Source: an uncultured Eubacteriales bacterium
GTDB lineage: Bacteria > Bacillota > Clostridia > Oscillospirales > Oscillospiraceae
Reading direction: 5' to 3'
Length of the DNA: 18,342 bases
NCBI GenBank assembly: GCA_902496595.1
Contig: CABVBV010000025.1
Location: 1 to 18,342, forward strand
Shown here: in pieces, positions 1 through 6,393 of the stretch
Numbering within the stretch: position 1 is the stretch's first letter
How the letters are laid out: each line of letters starts with the position of its first letter
Program-made: the position numbers and the translations under genes
The notes under the pieces: model-generated
Databases searched by the model: none
What the model saw: only the letters and a program-made list of their open reading frames with translations
What the model was told of the DNA's origin: nothing

Positions 1-817
1 TGTTGGCGTAGCCCGCGACCTTGGAGCCGGGGAACTTCAGCTGGCCGACCGTCGGAGACACGGCCGCGTCAAACTGCATCTCGCCGTCGATATCGAGCTC
101 GGGAGCGAGGGCTTTTGCCTTCTGGCAGGCTTCGCGGGCCAGGTCGACGTTCGGGCCCTTGCCGCTGCCCTTGGTCGAGTAGCTCAGGAAGGCCACCTTC
201 GGGTCGACTCCGAAGACCTTGGCCGTCCTCGCGCACTCCACACCGACCTCAGCCAGCTTGTCCGCCGCGGAGAAGGTGACGTTGCCTTCCTTGTCCACGG
301 TGTCCGTGTAGTCGATGTTTATGGCGCAGTCGCCCATGACGAGGGTCTCGTCCCCGCGTACCATGACGAAGCTGGAGGACACGAGGTGCGCGCCCGGCTT
401 GGTCTTCACGAGCTGCAGCGCCGGTCTCACGGTATCGGCGGTGGAATAGGTCGCTCCGCCCAGCAGAGCGTCGGCCTTGCCCATCTTCACCAGCATGGTG
501 CCGAAGTAATTCGACTTCTTGAGCGCCGCCGCGCAATCTTCCGCGCTCATCTTGCCCTTCCTGAGCGCTACCATGGTCTCGACCATCTCGTCGAAGCCCT
601 CATAGGACTCGGGGTCTATTATCTCCAGACCGTCGATATCGAAGCCGCCCTTCGCGGCCGCGGCCTTGACCTCGTCGACGTTGCCGATGAGCACCGGGGT
701 CAGGAAGCCGCCGGCCTTCAGCCTCGTGGCGCTCTCGAGGATGCGGGCGTCCGTGCCCTCGGGATAGACTATCTTGCGCGGGTTCTTCTTGAGTATTTCA
801 ATAAGGTTCTCGAACAT
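1..817 (-). CDS. pta: Phosphate acetyltransferase, 3' end beyond window
   Basis: Interconverts acetyl-CoA and acetyl phosphate in the cytoplasm, normally paired with acetate kinase to make ATP and acetate. The minus-strand translation begins MFENLIEILKKNPRKIVYPEG and continues with GTDARILES, LLGGATYSTADTVRPALQ and, near the window edge, SPTVGQLKFPGSKVAGYAN, all characteristic of the Pta_PTB family. About 272 residues are present of a usual 320-335, so the C-terminus lies off the left edge. The ATG at 817-815 follows a clear GGAGG (828-832 on the plus strand) and is the only sensible start. It is divergent from the XRE regulator-lepA unit and has its own promoter. An ackA gene may follow outside the window, but this cannot be seen. 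No frameshift is visible. Confidence 0.95.
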   Translation of the reverse strand, partial: MFENLIEILKKNPRKIVYPEGTDARILESATRLKAGGFLTPVLIGNVDEVKAAAAKGGFDIDGLEIIDPESYEGFDEMVETMVALRKGKMSAEDCAAALKKSNYFGTMLVKMGKADALLGGATYSTADTVRPALQLVKTKPGAHLVSSSFVMVRGDETLVMGDCAINIDYTDTVDKEGNVTFSAADKLAEVGVECARTAKVFGVDPKVAFLSYSTKGSGKGPNVDLAREACQKAKALAPELDIDGEMQFDAAVSPTVGQLKFPGSKVAGYAN

Positions 818-870
818 TTTGCAACAGCCTCCATATTGATTTGGCGGACGCTCCGCCCTTATTTCAATTA

Positions 871-899
871 ATTTTACCACCTGTTCCGGTTCTTTTCAA
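871..899 (-). promoter_or_regulatory. SigA-type promoter for pta
   Basis: Read on the minus strand: TTGAAA (899-894), a 17-base spacer, then TAAAAT (876-871), with a TG one base upstream of the -10 (extended -10). The predicted transcript has a leader of about 50 bases. This contains a small hairpin, GGCGGA/TCCGCC with a 3-base loop (843-857), and the GGAGG that precedes the pta ATG. The -35 lies 14 bases from the -35 of the opposing promoter for the XRE gene, so the two are arranged back to back. Confidence 0.75.
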
Positions 900-913
900 G
901 TACCGAGAGGGTC

Positions 914-942
914 TTTACAAGGGGCTCGGGGAAAGTTATAAT
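914..942 (+). promoter_or_regulatory. SigA-type promoter for XRE regulator-lepA unit
   Basis: TTTACA (914-919), a 17-base spacer and a perfect TATAAT (937-942). Transcription should start at about 949, giving a leader of some 27 bases before the regulator's ATG at 976. No other strong promoter is seen before lepA, so this probably drives the regulator, lepA and perhaps the beta-CASP gene. Confidence 0.8.
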
Positions 943-952
943 ACTATTTGTA
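942..952. promoter_or_regulatory. Possible operator at the XRE gene start site
   Basis: A short inverted repeat, TAC-N5-GTA in an AT-rich context, overlaps the last base of the -10 and the predicted transcription start. XRE-family repressors often bind short, AT-rich dyads at their own promoter. The dyad is only 3 bp per arm, so this is a weak candidate that rests mainly on its position. Confidence 0.2.
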
Positions 953-975
953 ATCATGTTGAGCGGAGGTCAGCT

Positions 976-1284
976 ATGGCAAAGGGATTCAGCGAGGTCA
1001 TGAGCCTGCTCCGGAGGGAGAAGGGGCTCAGCCAGAGGTCGGTGGCGTCCGACTTACACATCAGTCAGGCGCTGCTCAGCCACTACGAGAAGGGAGCGCG
1101 GGAGCCCGGGCTGGACTTTGTCATCCGGGCCTGCGACTACTACGGAGTTTCGGCAGATTATCTTCTCGGGAGGACGGACAGGCCCAAAGGCAGCGACCTG
1201 GAGGGCCGCCTCCGTATTCTCGCAGATTCGCTCAGGGATATGGCCGAGAGCGTAGAAAGCATTGCGGAGGACAGCGGAAAATGA
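976..1284 (+). CDS. Small XRE-family helix-turn-helix regulator
   Basis: A 102-residue cytoplasmic DNA-binding protein. Residues about 6-62 form one HTH_3/Cro-C1 domain: MSLLRREKGLSQRSVASDL, then HISQALLSHYEKG and a tail reading YYGVSADYLLGRTD, which is the typical end of this fold in Firmicutes regulators. The rest is a short, charged helical tail (LRILADSLRDMAESVESI) that may dimerise. The ATG at 976 has a GGAGG at 965-969 and restores the normal N-terminus; an upstream extension in the same frame crosses the promoter and is not real. Its stop overlaps the lepA start (ATGA, 1281-1284), so the two are probably translationally coupled. Target genes are unknown; autoregulation is possible. No effector domain is visible. 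Confidence 0.88.
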   Translation: MAKGFSEVMSLLRREKGLSQRSVASDLHISQALLSHYEKGAREPGLDFVIRACDYYGVSADYLLGRTDRPKGSDLEGRLRILADSLRDMAESVESIAEDSGK

Positions 1285-3083
1285 GACAGGATCACATCAG
1301 AAACTTTTCAATAATCGCCCACATAGACCACGGCAAATCCACGCTCTCGGACAGGCTCATCGAGCTCTGCGGCGCGGTCGAGAGCCGAGAGATGGAGAGC
1401 CAGATCCTCGACAACATGGAGCTGGAAAAGGAGCGCGGCATCACGATAAAGGCCCGGGCGGTCGGGCTCACTTACAGGGCTGAGGACGGGGAGGAGTATA
1501 CCCTGAACCTCATCGACACTCCGGGGCACGTGGACTTCAACTACGAGGTCTCGCGCTCGCTGGCCGCCTGCGAGGGCGCGCTGCTCGTCGTGGACGCTTC
1601 CCAGGGCGTAGAGGCCCAGACCCTGGCGAACACCTACCTCGCCATGAACCACGACCTCGAGATCCTGCCCGTCATCAACAAGATAGACCTGCCGGCCGCC
1701 GACCCGGAGCGGACGAAGACCGAGATAGAGGACATCATCGGTATTCCCGCCATGGAGGCGCCGGAGATCTCCGCGAAAAACGGCATAAACATCCCCGCCG
1801 TGCTCGAGGAGATCGTAAAGGGCGTGCCCGCGCCGAAGGGCGACCCGGAGGCCCCGCTCAAGGCCCTGGTGTTCGACAGCCAGTACGACTCCTTCCGAGG
1901 CGTCATTGTGCTCATGCGCATCGTGGACGGCAGGGTTAAGAAGGACATGGACGTGAAGCTCATGGCCACGGGAGCGGTGTATAAGGTCGTCGAGGTCGGA
2001 CACTTGCGGCCCACGAGGTTCGAGCCCTGCGATGAGCTGTCGGCCGGAGACGTCGGCTATCTCACGGCCAGCATCAAGAACGTAGCGGACACGCAGGTGG
2101 GAGACACGGTGACGGAGGCGTCCAGGCCTGCCGCGGAGCCCCTGCCCGGCTATGCCCCCGCCCGGCCCATGGTCTACTGCGGCATCTACACCGAGGACGG
2201 TTCCAAGTACCCCGACCTCAGGGACGCTCTTGAAAAGCTCAAGCTCAACGACGCCTCGCTTTCCTTCGAGCCGGAGAGCTCCGTCGCCCTGGGCTTCGGT
2301 TTCCGCTGCGGTTTTTTGGGTATGCTGCACATGGAGGTCATCCAGGAGCGGCTCGAGCGCGAGTTCGACCTGGATCTTGTCACCACGCTGCCCTCCGTCA
2401 TCTACGAGGTGACGAAGACCGACGGCTCCATGGTGCGCGTGGACAACCCGCACAACTATCCAGACCCGGCGTCCATCCAGGAGGCCAGCGAGCCCTATGT
2501 GAATGTGACGATAATTACGCCTCAGGAGTTTGTCGGCAACATCATGCCTCTCTGCCAGGACAGGAGGGGCGAGTACAAGAATATGCAGTATCTGGATTCC
2601 CGGCTCGTCGAGCTGCACTACTTCATGCCGCTCAACGAGATCATTTACGACTTTTTCGACACGTTGAAGGCCCGGACGAAGGGCTACGCCTCGTTAGACT
2701 ACGAGCTCGCAGGATACAGGCCCTCGGAACTCGTGAAGGTGGATATGCTGCTGAACGGAGAACAGGTGGACGCGCTCAGCTTCATCGCGCACAAGGATAA
2801 GGCGTATCCAAGGGCCAGGAAGCTCTGTGAGAAGCTCAAGGAGAACATCCCGAGGCAGCTCTTCGAGGTGCCGGTGCAGGCCGCGATAGGCGGCAAGATA
2901 ATCGCGAGAGAGACTGTCAAAGCACTCAGGAAGGATGTGCTTGCAAAGTGCTACGGAGGCGACATCACAAGAAAGAAAAAGCTGCTCGAGAAACAGAAGG
3001 AGGGCAAGAAGAAGATGCGCCAGCTCGGCACTGTGCAGATACCCACTGAGGCGTTCCTGGCAGTGCTCAAGCTGGACGAGTGA
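1281..3083 (+). CDS. lepA: Elongation factor 4 (LepA), ribosome-associated GTPase
   Basis: Translational GTPase that binds the 70S ribosome and is implicated in back-translocation or in 30S assembly and initiation. At 600 residues it has the full family length. The G domain shows AHIDHGKST (13-21, P-loop), DTPGH (79-83, with the catalytic His) and NKID (133-136). The EF4-specific C-terminal domain is complete: KCYGGDITRKKKLLEKQKEG followed by KKKMRQLGTVQIPTEAF. The ATG at 1281 overlaps the stop of the XRE gene by 4 bases, and a GGAGGA lies about 10 bases upstream inside that gene. The beta-CASP gene follows after 15 bases. No missing GTPase residue is seen. Confidence 0.97.
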   Translation: MRQDHIRNFSIIAHIDHGKSTLSDRLIELCGAVESREMESQILDNMELEKERGITIKARAVGLTYRAEDGEEYTLNLIDTPGHVDFNYEVSRSLAACEGALLVVDASQGVEAQTLANTYLAMNHDLEILPVINKIDLPAADPERTKTEIEDIIGIPAMEAPEISAKNGINIPAVLEEIVKGVPAPKGDPEAPLKALVFDSQYDSFRGVIVLMRIVDGRVKKDMDVKLMATGAVYKVVEVGHLRPTRFEPCDELSAGDVGYLTASIKNVADTQVGDTVTEASRPAAEPLPGYAPARPMVYCGIYTEDGSKYPDLRDALEKLKLNDASLSFEPESSVALGFGFRCGFLGMLHMEVIQERLEREFDLDLVTTLPSVIYEVTKTDGSMVRVDNPHNYPDPASIQEASEPYVNVTIITPQEFVGNIMPLCQDRRGEYKNMQYLDSRLVELHYFMPLNEIIYDFFDTLKARTKGYASLDYELAGYRPSELVKVDMLLNGEQVDALSFIAHKDKAYPRARKLCEKLKENIPRQLFEVPVQAAIGGKIIARETVKALRKDVLAKCYGGDITRKKKLLEKQKEGKKKMRQLGTVQIPTEAFLAVLKLDE

Positions 3084-3098
3084 GAAGGGAGGCACAAA

Positions 3099-4706
3099 TT
3101 GAAGATAACGTTCCTCGGCGCGGCGCATGAGGTGACAGGAAGCTGCACTCTGGTAGAAGTCGGCCAGACCAGGTTCATCGTCGACTGCGGCATGGAGCAG
3201 GGCAGGGATATGTTTGAGAACCAGCAGCTGCCGGTGTCCCCGTCGGACGTGGACTTCGTGCTGCTCACGCACGCGCACATCGACCACTCGGGCAACCTGC
3301 CGCTGCTTTCAAAGAACGGCTTCATCGGCCCGGTGTACGCCACCGCCGCGACCTGCTCGCTGGTGGACATCATGCTCAGAGACTCAGCTCATATTCAGAT
3401 GAGCGAGGCCGAGTACAAGACCCGCAAGGCCAAGCGTGCGGGAGGGCCCGAGGTGGAGCCCATTTACGACATCGGAGACGTGGAGACGCTGGTGAAGCGC
3501 CTGCGCCCCTGCGCCTACGGCGAGGCCATACACGTCGCCGAAGGCGTGGCCGTCAGGTTCACAGACATCGGCCACCTGCTGGGCTCGGCCTGTATAGAGG
3601 TCTGGATGACCGAGAACGGTGTCACCCGGAAGATAGTATTTTCCGGAGACGTGGGGAACACGAACCAGCCCATACTGCGCGACCCGGGCCGGGTGTCGGA
3701 GGCGGACTACGTGGTCATGGAGTCCACCTACGGCAACAGGACTCACGGCGAGGGCAGGCCGGACTACATCGGTGCGCTCTCGAAGATGATACAGCGCACG
3801 CTCGACCGGGGCGGCAACGTCGTCATTCCGGCCTTCGCCGTCGGCAGGACGCAGGAGATGCTGTATTTCATCCGCGAGATAAAGGAGAAGGGCCTTGTCA
3901 AGGATCATGACGGTTTCAAGGTCTACGTTGACAGCCCGCTCGCCATCGAGGCGACGAGCGTGTTCCTGCAGTGCGACACGAGCTTTCTCGACGATGAGGC
4001 GAGAGCGCTGCTGAACCGGGGGATAAACCCGCTGGTCTTTGACGGACTGGAGGTCTCCGTGAGCTCCGAGGAGTCCAAGCGGATAAATGAAGACCCTGAA
4101 CCGAAGGTCATCATTTCCGCCTCCGGTATGTGCGACGCGGGCCGCATCCGGCACCATCTGAAGCACAACCTCTGGCGGCCCGAGAGCCTGGTGCTCTTTG
4201 TGGGCTACCAGTCCGAGGGCACGCTGGGCAGGATGCTCTACGACGGAGAGAAGGAGGTCAAGCTCTTCGGCGAGACCATCGCCGTCCGGGCCGAGATAAG
4301 CTGGCTGCCGGGCGTCTCGGGCCACGCGGACAAGAACGGGCTCATAAGCTGGATATCCGGCTTTGAAAAGAAGCCGAAGAAGGTCTTCGTGAACCACGGC
4401 GACGACGAGGCCTGCACGGATTTCACTCGCTGTCTGAAGGAGGAGTTGGGCTACGACGCCTACGCCCCGTTCAGCGGAACGGTCTATGATCTGGCGAGGG
4501 GACAGTTCGTCCACGAGGCCGAGGGAGTGCCTGTGAAGCCGAAGGCAGAGGCGGCGCCGAGGCCCATGAACAAGTACTTCGGCATCCTTGTCTCCGCGGC
4601 AGAGAGGCTGCTTTCCGCCGCCCGGTCTGCCGAAGGCCGGCCGAACAAGGAACTCAAAAAGTGGACTGAGCGCATCGAGGAGCTCATAAACGACATGAGG
4701 GCCTGA
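3099..4706 (+). CDS. MBL-fold beta-CASP ribonuclease-like protein
   Basis: A 535-residue cytoplasmic metallo-hydrolase of the CPSF73/RNase J superfamily, probably acting on RNA. The metallo-beta-lactamase half carries HAHIDH (58-63), GHLLGSA with His159 and SGDVGN with Asp184, the zinc ligands. ESTYGNRTHG marks the start of the beta-CASP part. That part has DSPLAIEAT, SASGMCDAGRIRHHLK (motif B His near 352), SGHADKNG (His409) and VNHGDDEA (His433). A C-terminal extension of about 60 residues rich in Lys, Glu and Ala is probably helical. The start is TTG at 3099, chosen because GGGAGG at 3087-3092 lies 6 bases upstream and the N-terminus then reads MKITFLGAAHEVTGSC, the family norm. It lies 15 bases after lepA, so it is probably co-transcribed. 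Exo- or endonuclease activity and targets cannot be told from sequence. No terminator is recognised downstream. Confidence 0.9.
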   Translation: MKITFLGAAHEVTGSCTLVEVGQTRFIVDCGMEQGRDMFENQQLPVSPSDVDFVLLTHAHIDHSGNLPLLSKNGFIGPVYATAATCSLVDIMLRDSAHIQMSEAEYKTRKAKRAGGPEVEPIYDIGDVETLVKRLRPCAYGEAIHVAEGVAVRFTDIGHLLGSACIEVWMTENGVTRKIVFSGDVGNTNQPILRDPGRVSEADYVVMESTYGNRTHGEGRPDYIGALSKMIQRTLDRGGNVVIPAFAVGRTQEMLYFIREIKEKGLVKDHDGFKVYVDSPLAIEATSVFLQCDTSFLDDEARALLNRGINPLVFDGLEVSVSSEESKRINEDPEPKVIISASGMCDAGRIRHHLKHNLWRPESLVLFVGYQSEGTLGRMLYDGEKEVKLFGETIAVRAEISWLPGVSGHADKNGLISWISGFEKKPKKVFVNHGDDEACTDFTRCLKEELGYDAYAPFSGTVYDLARGQFVHEAEGVPVKPKAEAAPRPMNKYFGILVSAAERLLSAARSAEGRPNKELKKWTERIEELINDMRA

Positions 4707-4779
4707 ACCGCCCGCATTAACAGAATATCAAGGATTGCATCGGGGTCGTTAAGAAGCCGATAAGATATGGCTTTTGCGA

Positions 4780-4808
4780 TTGAAAGAGCGAAAATCCTCC
4801 TTTATAAT
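4780..4808 (+). promoter_or_regulatory. SigA-type promoter for NSS transporter
   Basis: TTGAAA (4780-4785), a 17-base spacer and a perfect TATAAT (4803-4808). The leader of about 48 bases contains a small hairpin, ACCGGG/CCCGGT (4815-4820 with 4829-4834), followed by an AGGAGG ribosome-binding site at 4851-4856. It is among the closest-to-consensus promoters in the window, which fits strong expression. The preceding stretch 4707-4779 holds nothing recognisable. Confidence 0.82.
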
Positions 4809-4862
4809 CGCTTTACCGGGCGTGGAACCCCGGTTGGGAGTGAAAGATAAAGGAGGAAAGTT

Positions 4863-6257
4863 ATGGAACACAAACGTGGTAATTGGGGGAGCAATTTCGG
4901 CTTCCTCATGGCGGCGGTCGGCTCTGCGGTCGGCCTGGGCAACCTCTGGGGCTTCCCGTACAAGATGGGCTCGAACGGCGGTTTCGCCTTCCTCATCGTC
5001 TACCTGCTGCTGGTACTGTTTGTCGGCTTCATGGTCATGGTCGGCGAGCTGGCGCTGGGACGCAAGTCCGGCCTCGGCGTCGTCGGAACGTATAAGAAGC
5101 TCTCGAAGGAGGTGCGCTGGCTGGGCTGGCTCGGCATAGCCTCGGCCTTCCTTATAATGAGCTTCTACACCGTCCTCGGCGGCTATGTCACGAAGTACAT
5201 AGTAGTGAACCTGGGCGACATCTTCGGCGCTGCCTGGGGCAGCGGCGGCATGGCGGCGGGCGACCTCTTCAACGGCCTGCTGACGAACCAGGTCGAGTCC
5301 ATCGTATACAGCGTCATCTTCCTCGCGCTCACCTGCATCATAGTCATGGGCGGCATCTCGGGCGGCATTGAGAAGTTCACGAAGTACGCCATGCCCGCGC
5401 TCTTCGTCATGCTGCTCGTCGTCATCATCCGCTCCGTCACCCTGCCGGGCGCGGGCGAGGGCCTGCGCTTCATGCTGGTGCCGAACCTCGAGCCGCTCAA
5501 GGAGGACTTCATGGCCGTCATCGCCTCGGCGGGCGGGCAGATGTTCTTCTCGCTCTCGCTGGGCATGGGCGCCATGATAACCTACGGCTCCTACCTTGAA
5601 AAGAAGGAGAACATCGAAAAGAACGCGCTCATCGTCGTCTCGTCCGACACGCTGGTCGCCGTCATGGCCGCTTTCGCCATCCTGCCCGCGGCCATCGCCC
5701 TCGGCGGAGAGGACGCCGCCATGGCCGGCCCGAGCCTGCTGTTCGTGACGCTGCAGGACGTCTTCGCCGCCATGGGCAGCCTCGGCCCCGTCTTCGGCCT
5801 CATATTCTACATCCTGGTCTTCATCGCGGCCATCACCTCGGCCATCTCGCTCGTCGAGGTCGTCACCACCTTCTATATGGACAAGGCGCACGCGAAGGGC
5901 CAGCCCGGAAACAGGAAGAAGTACACCATCCTCACCTGCCTCGCCATCCTCGTGCTGGCGCTCATAGTCGCCGCCGACGGCCTGGGCTCCAACGGCCTCT
6001 GGCAGCCGCTCGGCTACTGCTGGCTCGACTTCATGGATCTCTGGTCTGAGGGCATCATGATGCCGCTCGGTGCGCTCTTCATGTGCATCTTCATCGGCTA
6101 CGAGTACAAGGTCGACACCCTCGCGGAAGAGATCGAGCTCAACGGGAACGTGTTCAAGACCAAGAAAGTCTACGCCGTCTGCTGCAAGATAGTCGTGCCC
6201 CTGGCCATGTTCCTCGTGCTCTTCGGCCAGCTGCAGAGCTTCGGCATCATCAAGTAA
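4863..6257 (+). CDS. Na+-dependent transporter, neurotransmitter:sodium symporter (NSS/SNF) family
   Basis: A 464-residue integral membrane protein of the LeuT fold, probably co-transporting Na+ with an amino acid. The signature is N-terminal: NWGSNFGFLMAAVGSAVGLG then NLWGFPYKMGSNGGFAF, followed by GELALGRKSG. Hydrophobic segments continue to the C-terminus, about 11 in all, the usual bacterial number; the last ends at QLQSFGIIK. Residue 30 is Gly, where LeuT has the gate arginine (Trp-Arg-Phe-Pro in many members); related clostridial proteins commonly read WGFP. The start is ATG 4863, with AGGAGG 7-12 bases upstream. It has its own promoter and terminator, so it is probably monocistronic. 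By eye, Ile, Val and Leu codons end mostly in C, unlike the ATA-rich genes nearby, suggesting high expression. The substrate is not identifiable. Confidence 0.92.
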   Translation: MEHKRGNWGSNFGFLMAAVGSAVGLGNLWGFPYKMGSNGGFAFLIVYLLLVLFVGFMVMVGELALGRKSGLGVVGTYKKLSKEVRWLGWLGIASAFLIMSFYTVLGGYVTKYIVVNLGDIFGAAWGSGGMAAGDLFNGLLTNQVESIVYSVIFLALTCIIVMGGISGGIEKFTKYAMPALFVMLLVVIIRSVTLPGAGEGLRFMLVPNLEPLKEDFMAVIASAGGQMFFSLSLGMGAMITYGSYLEKKENIEKNALIVVSSDTLVAVMAAFAILPAAIALGGEDAAMAGPSLLFVTLQDVFAAMGSLGPVFGLIFYILVFIAAITSAISLVEVVTTFYMDKAHAKGQPGNRKKYTILTCLAILVLALIVAADGLGSNGLWQPLGYCWLDFMDLWSEGIMMPLGALFMCIFIGYEYKVDTLAEEIELNGNVFKTKKVYAVCCKIVVPLAMFLVLFGQLQSFGIIK

Positions 6258-6288
6258 AAAGTTCCTCTCCCACCATATTCCTGAATAG

Positions 6289-6317
6289 CTGCCGCCCGGC
6301 TCCGTGCCGGGCGGCAG
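6289..6317 (+). terminator. Intrinsic terminator after NSS transporter gene
   Basis: A perfect 12-bp GC-rich stem (CTGCCGCCCGGC at 6289-6300 with GCCGGGCGGCAG at 6306-6317) and a 5-base loop, followed by TCTCCTTTC. The tail is pyrimidine-rich rather than a pure T run, but the position 31 bases after the stop codon supports termination. Confidence 0.75.
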
Positions 6318-6331
6318 TCTCCTTTCAGTGG

Positions 6332-6360
6332 TTGACTTGAGGGATGGGCTGTGATATCCT
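6332..6360 (+). promoter_or_regulatory. SigA-type promoter for pseudokinase-lectin gene
   Basis: TTGACT (6332-6337), a 17-base spacer and TATCCT (6355-6360), with TG one base before the -10 (extended -10). The transcript would begin near 6367, leaving a leader of about 27 bases with a modest GGGGTG ribosome-binding site (6383-6388). Confidence 0.7.
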
Positions 6361-6393
6361 GTTAACATAATACCCGAAGATTGGGGTGTGCGA

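Noticed and set aside
841..975. Upstream in-frame extension of the XRE regulator (TTG start near 841)
   Set aside because: The extension runs through the divergent promoter elements and encodes no conserved sequence. ATG 976 has a proper GGAGG and gives a normal XRE N-terminus.
1308..2618. 436-codon open frame on the minus strand inside lepA
   Set aside because: It is antisense to the conserved lepA frame, has a Val/Leu/His/Arg-rich shadow composition and has no start signal. The same applies to the long minus-strand frames inside the beta-CASP and mrdA genes.
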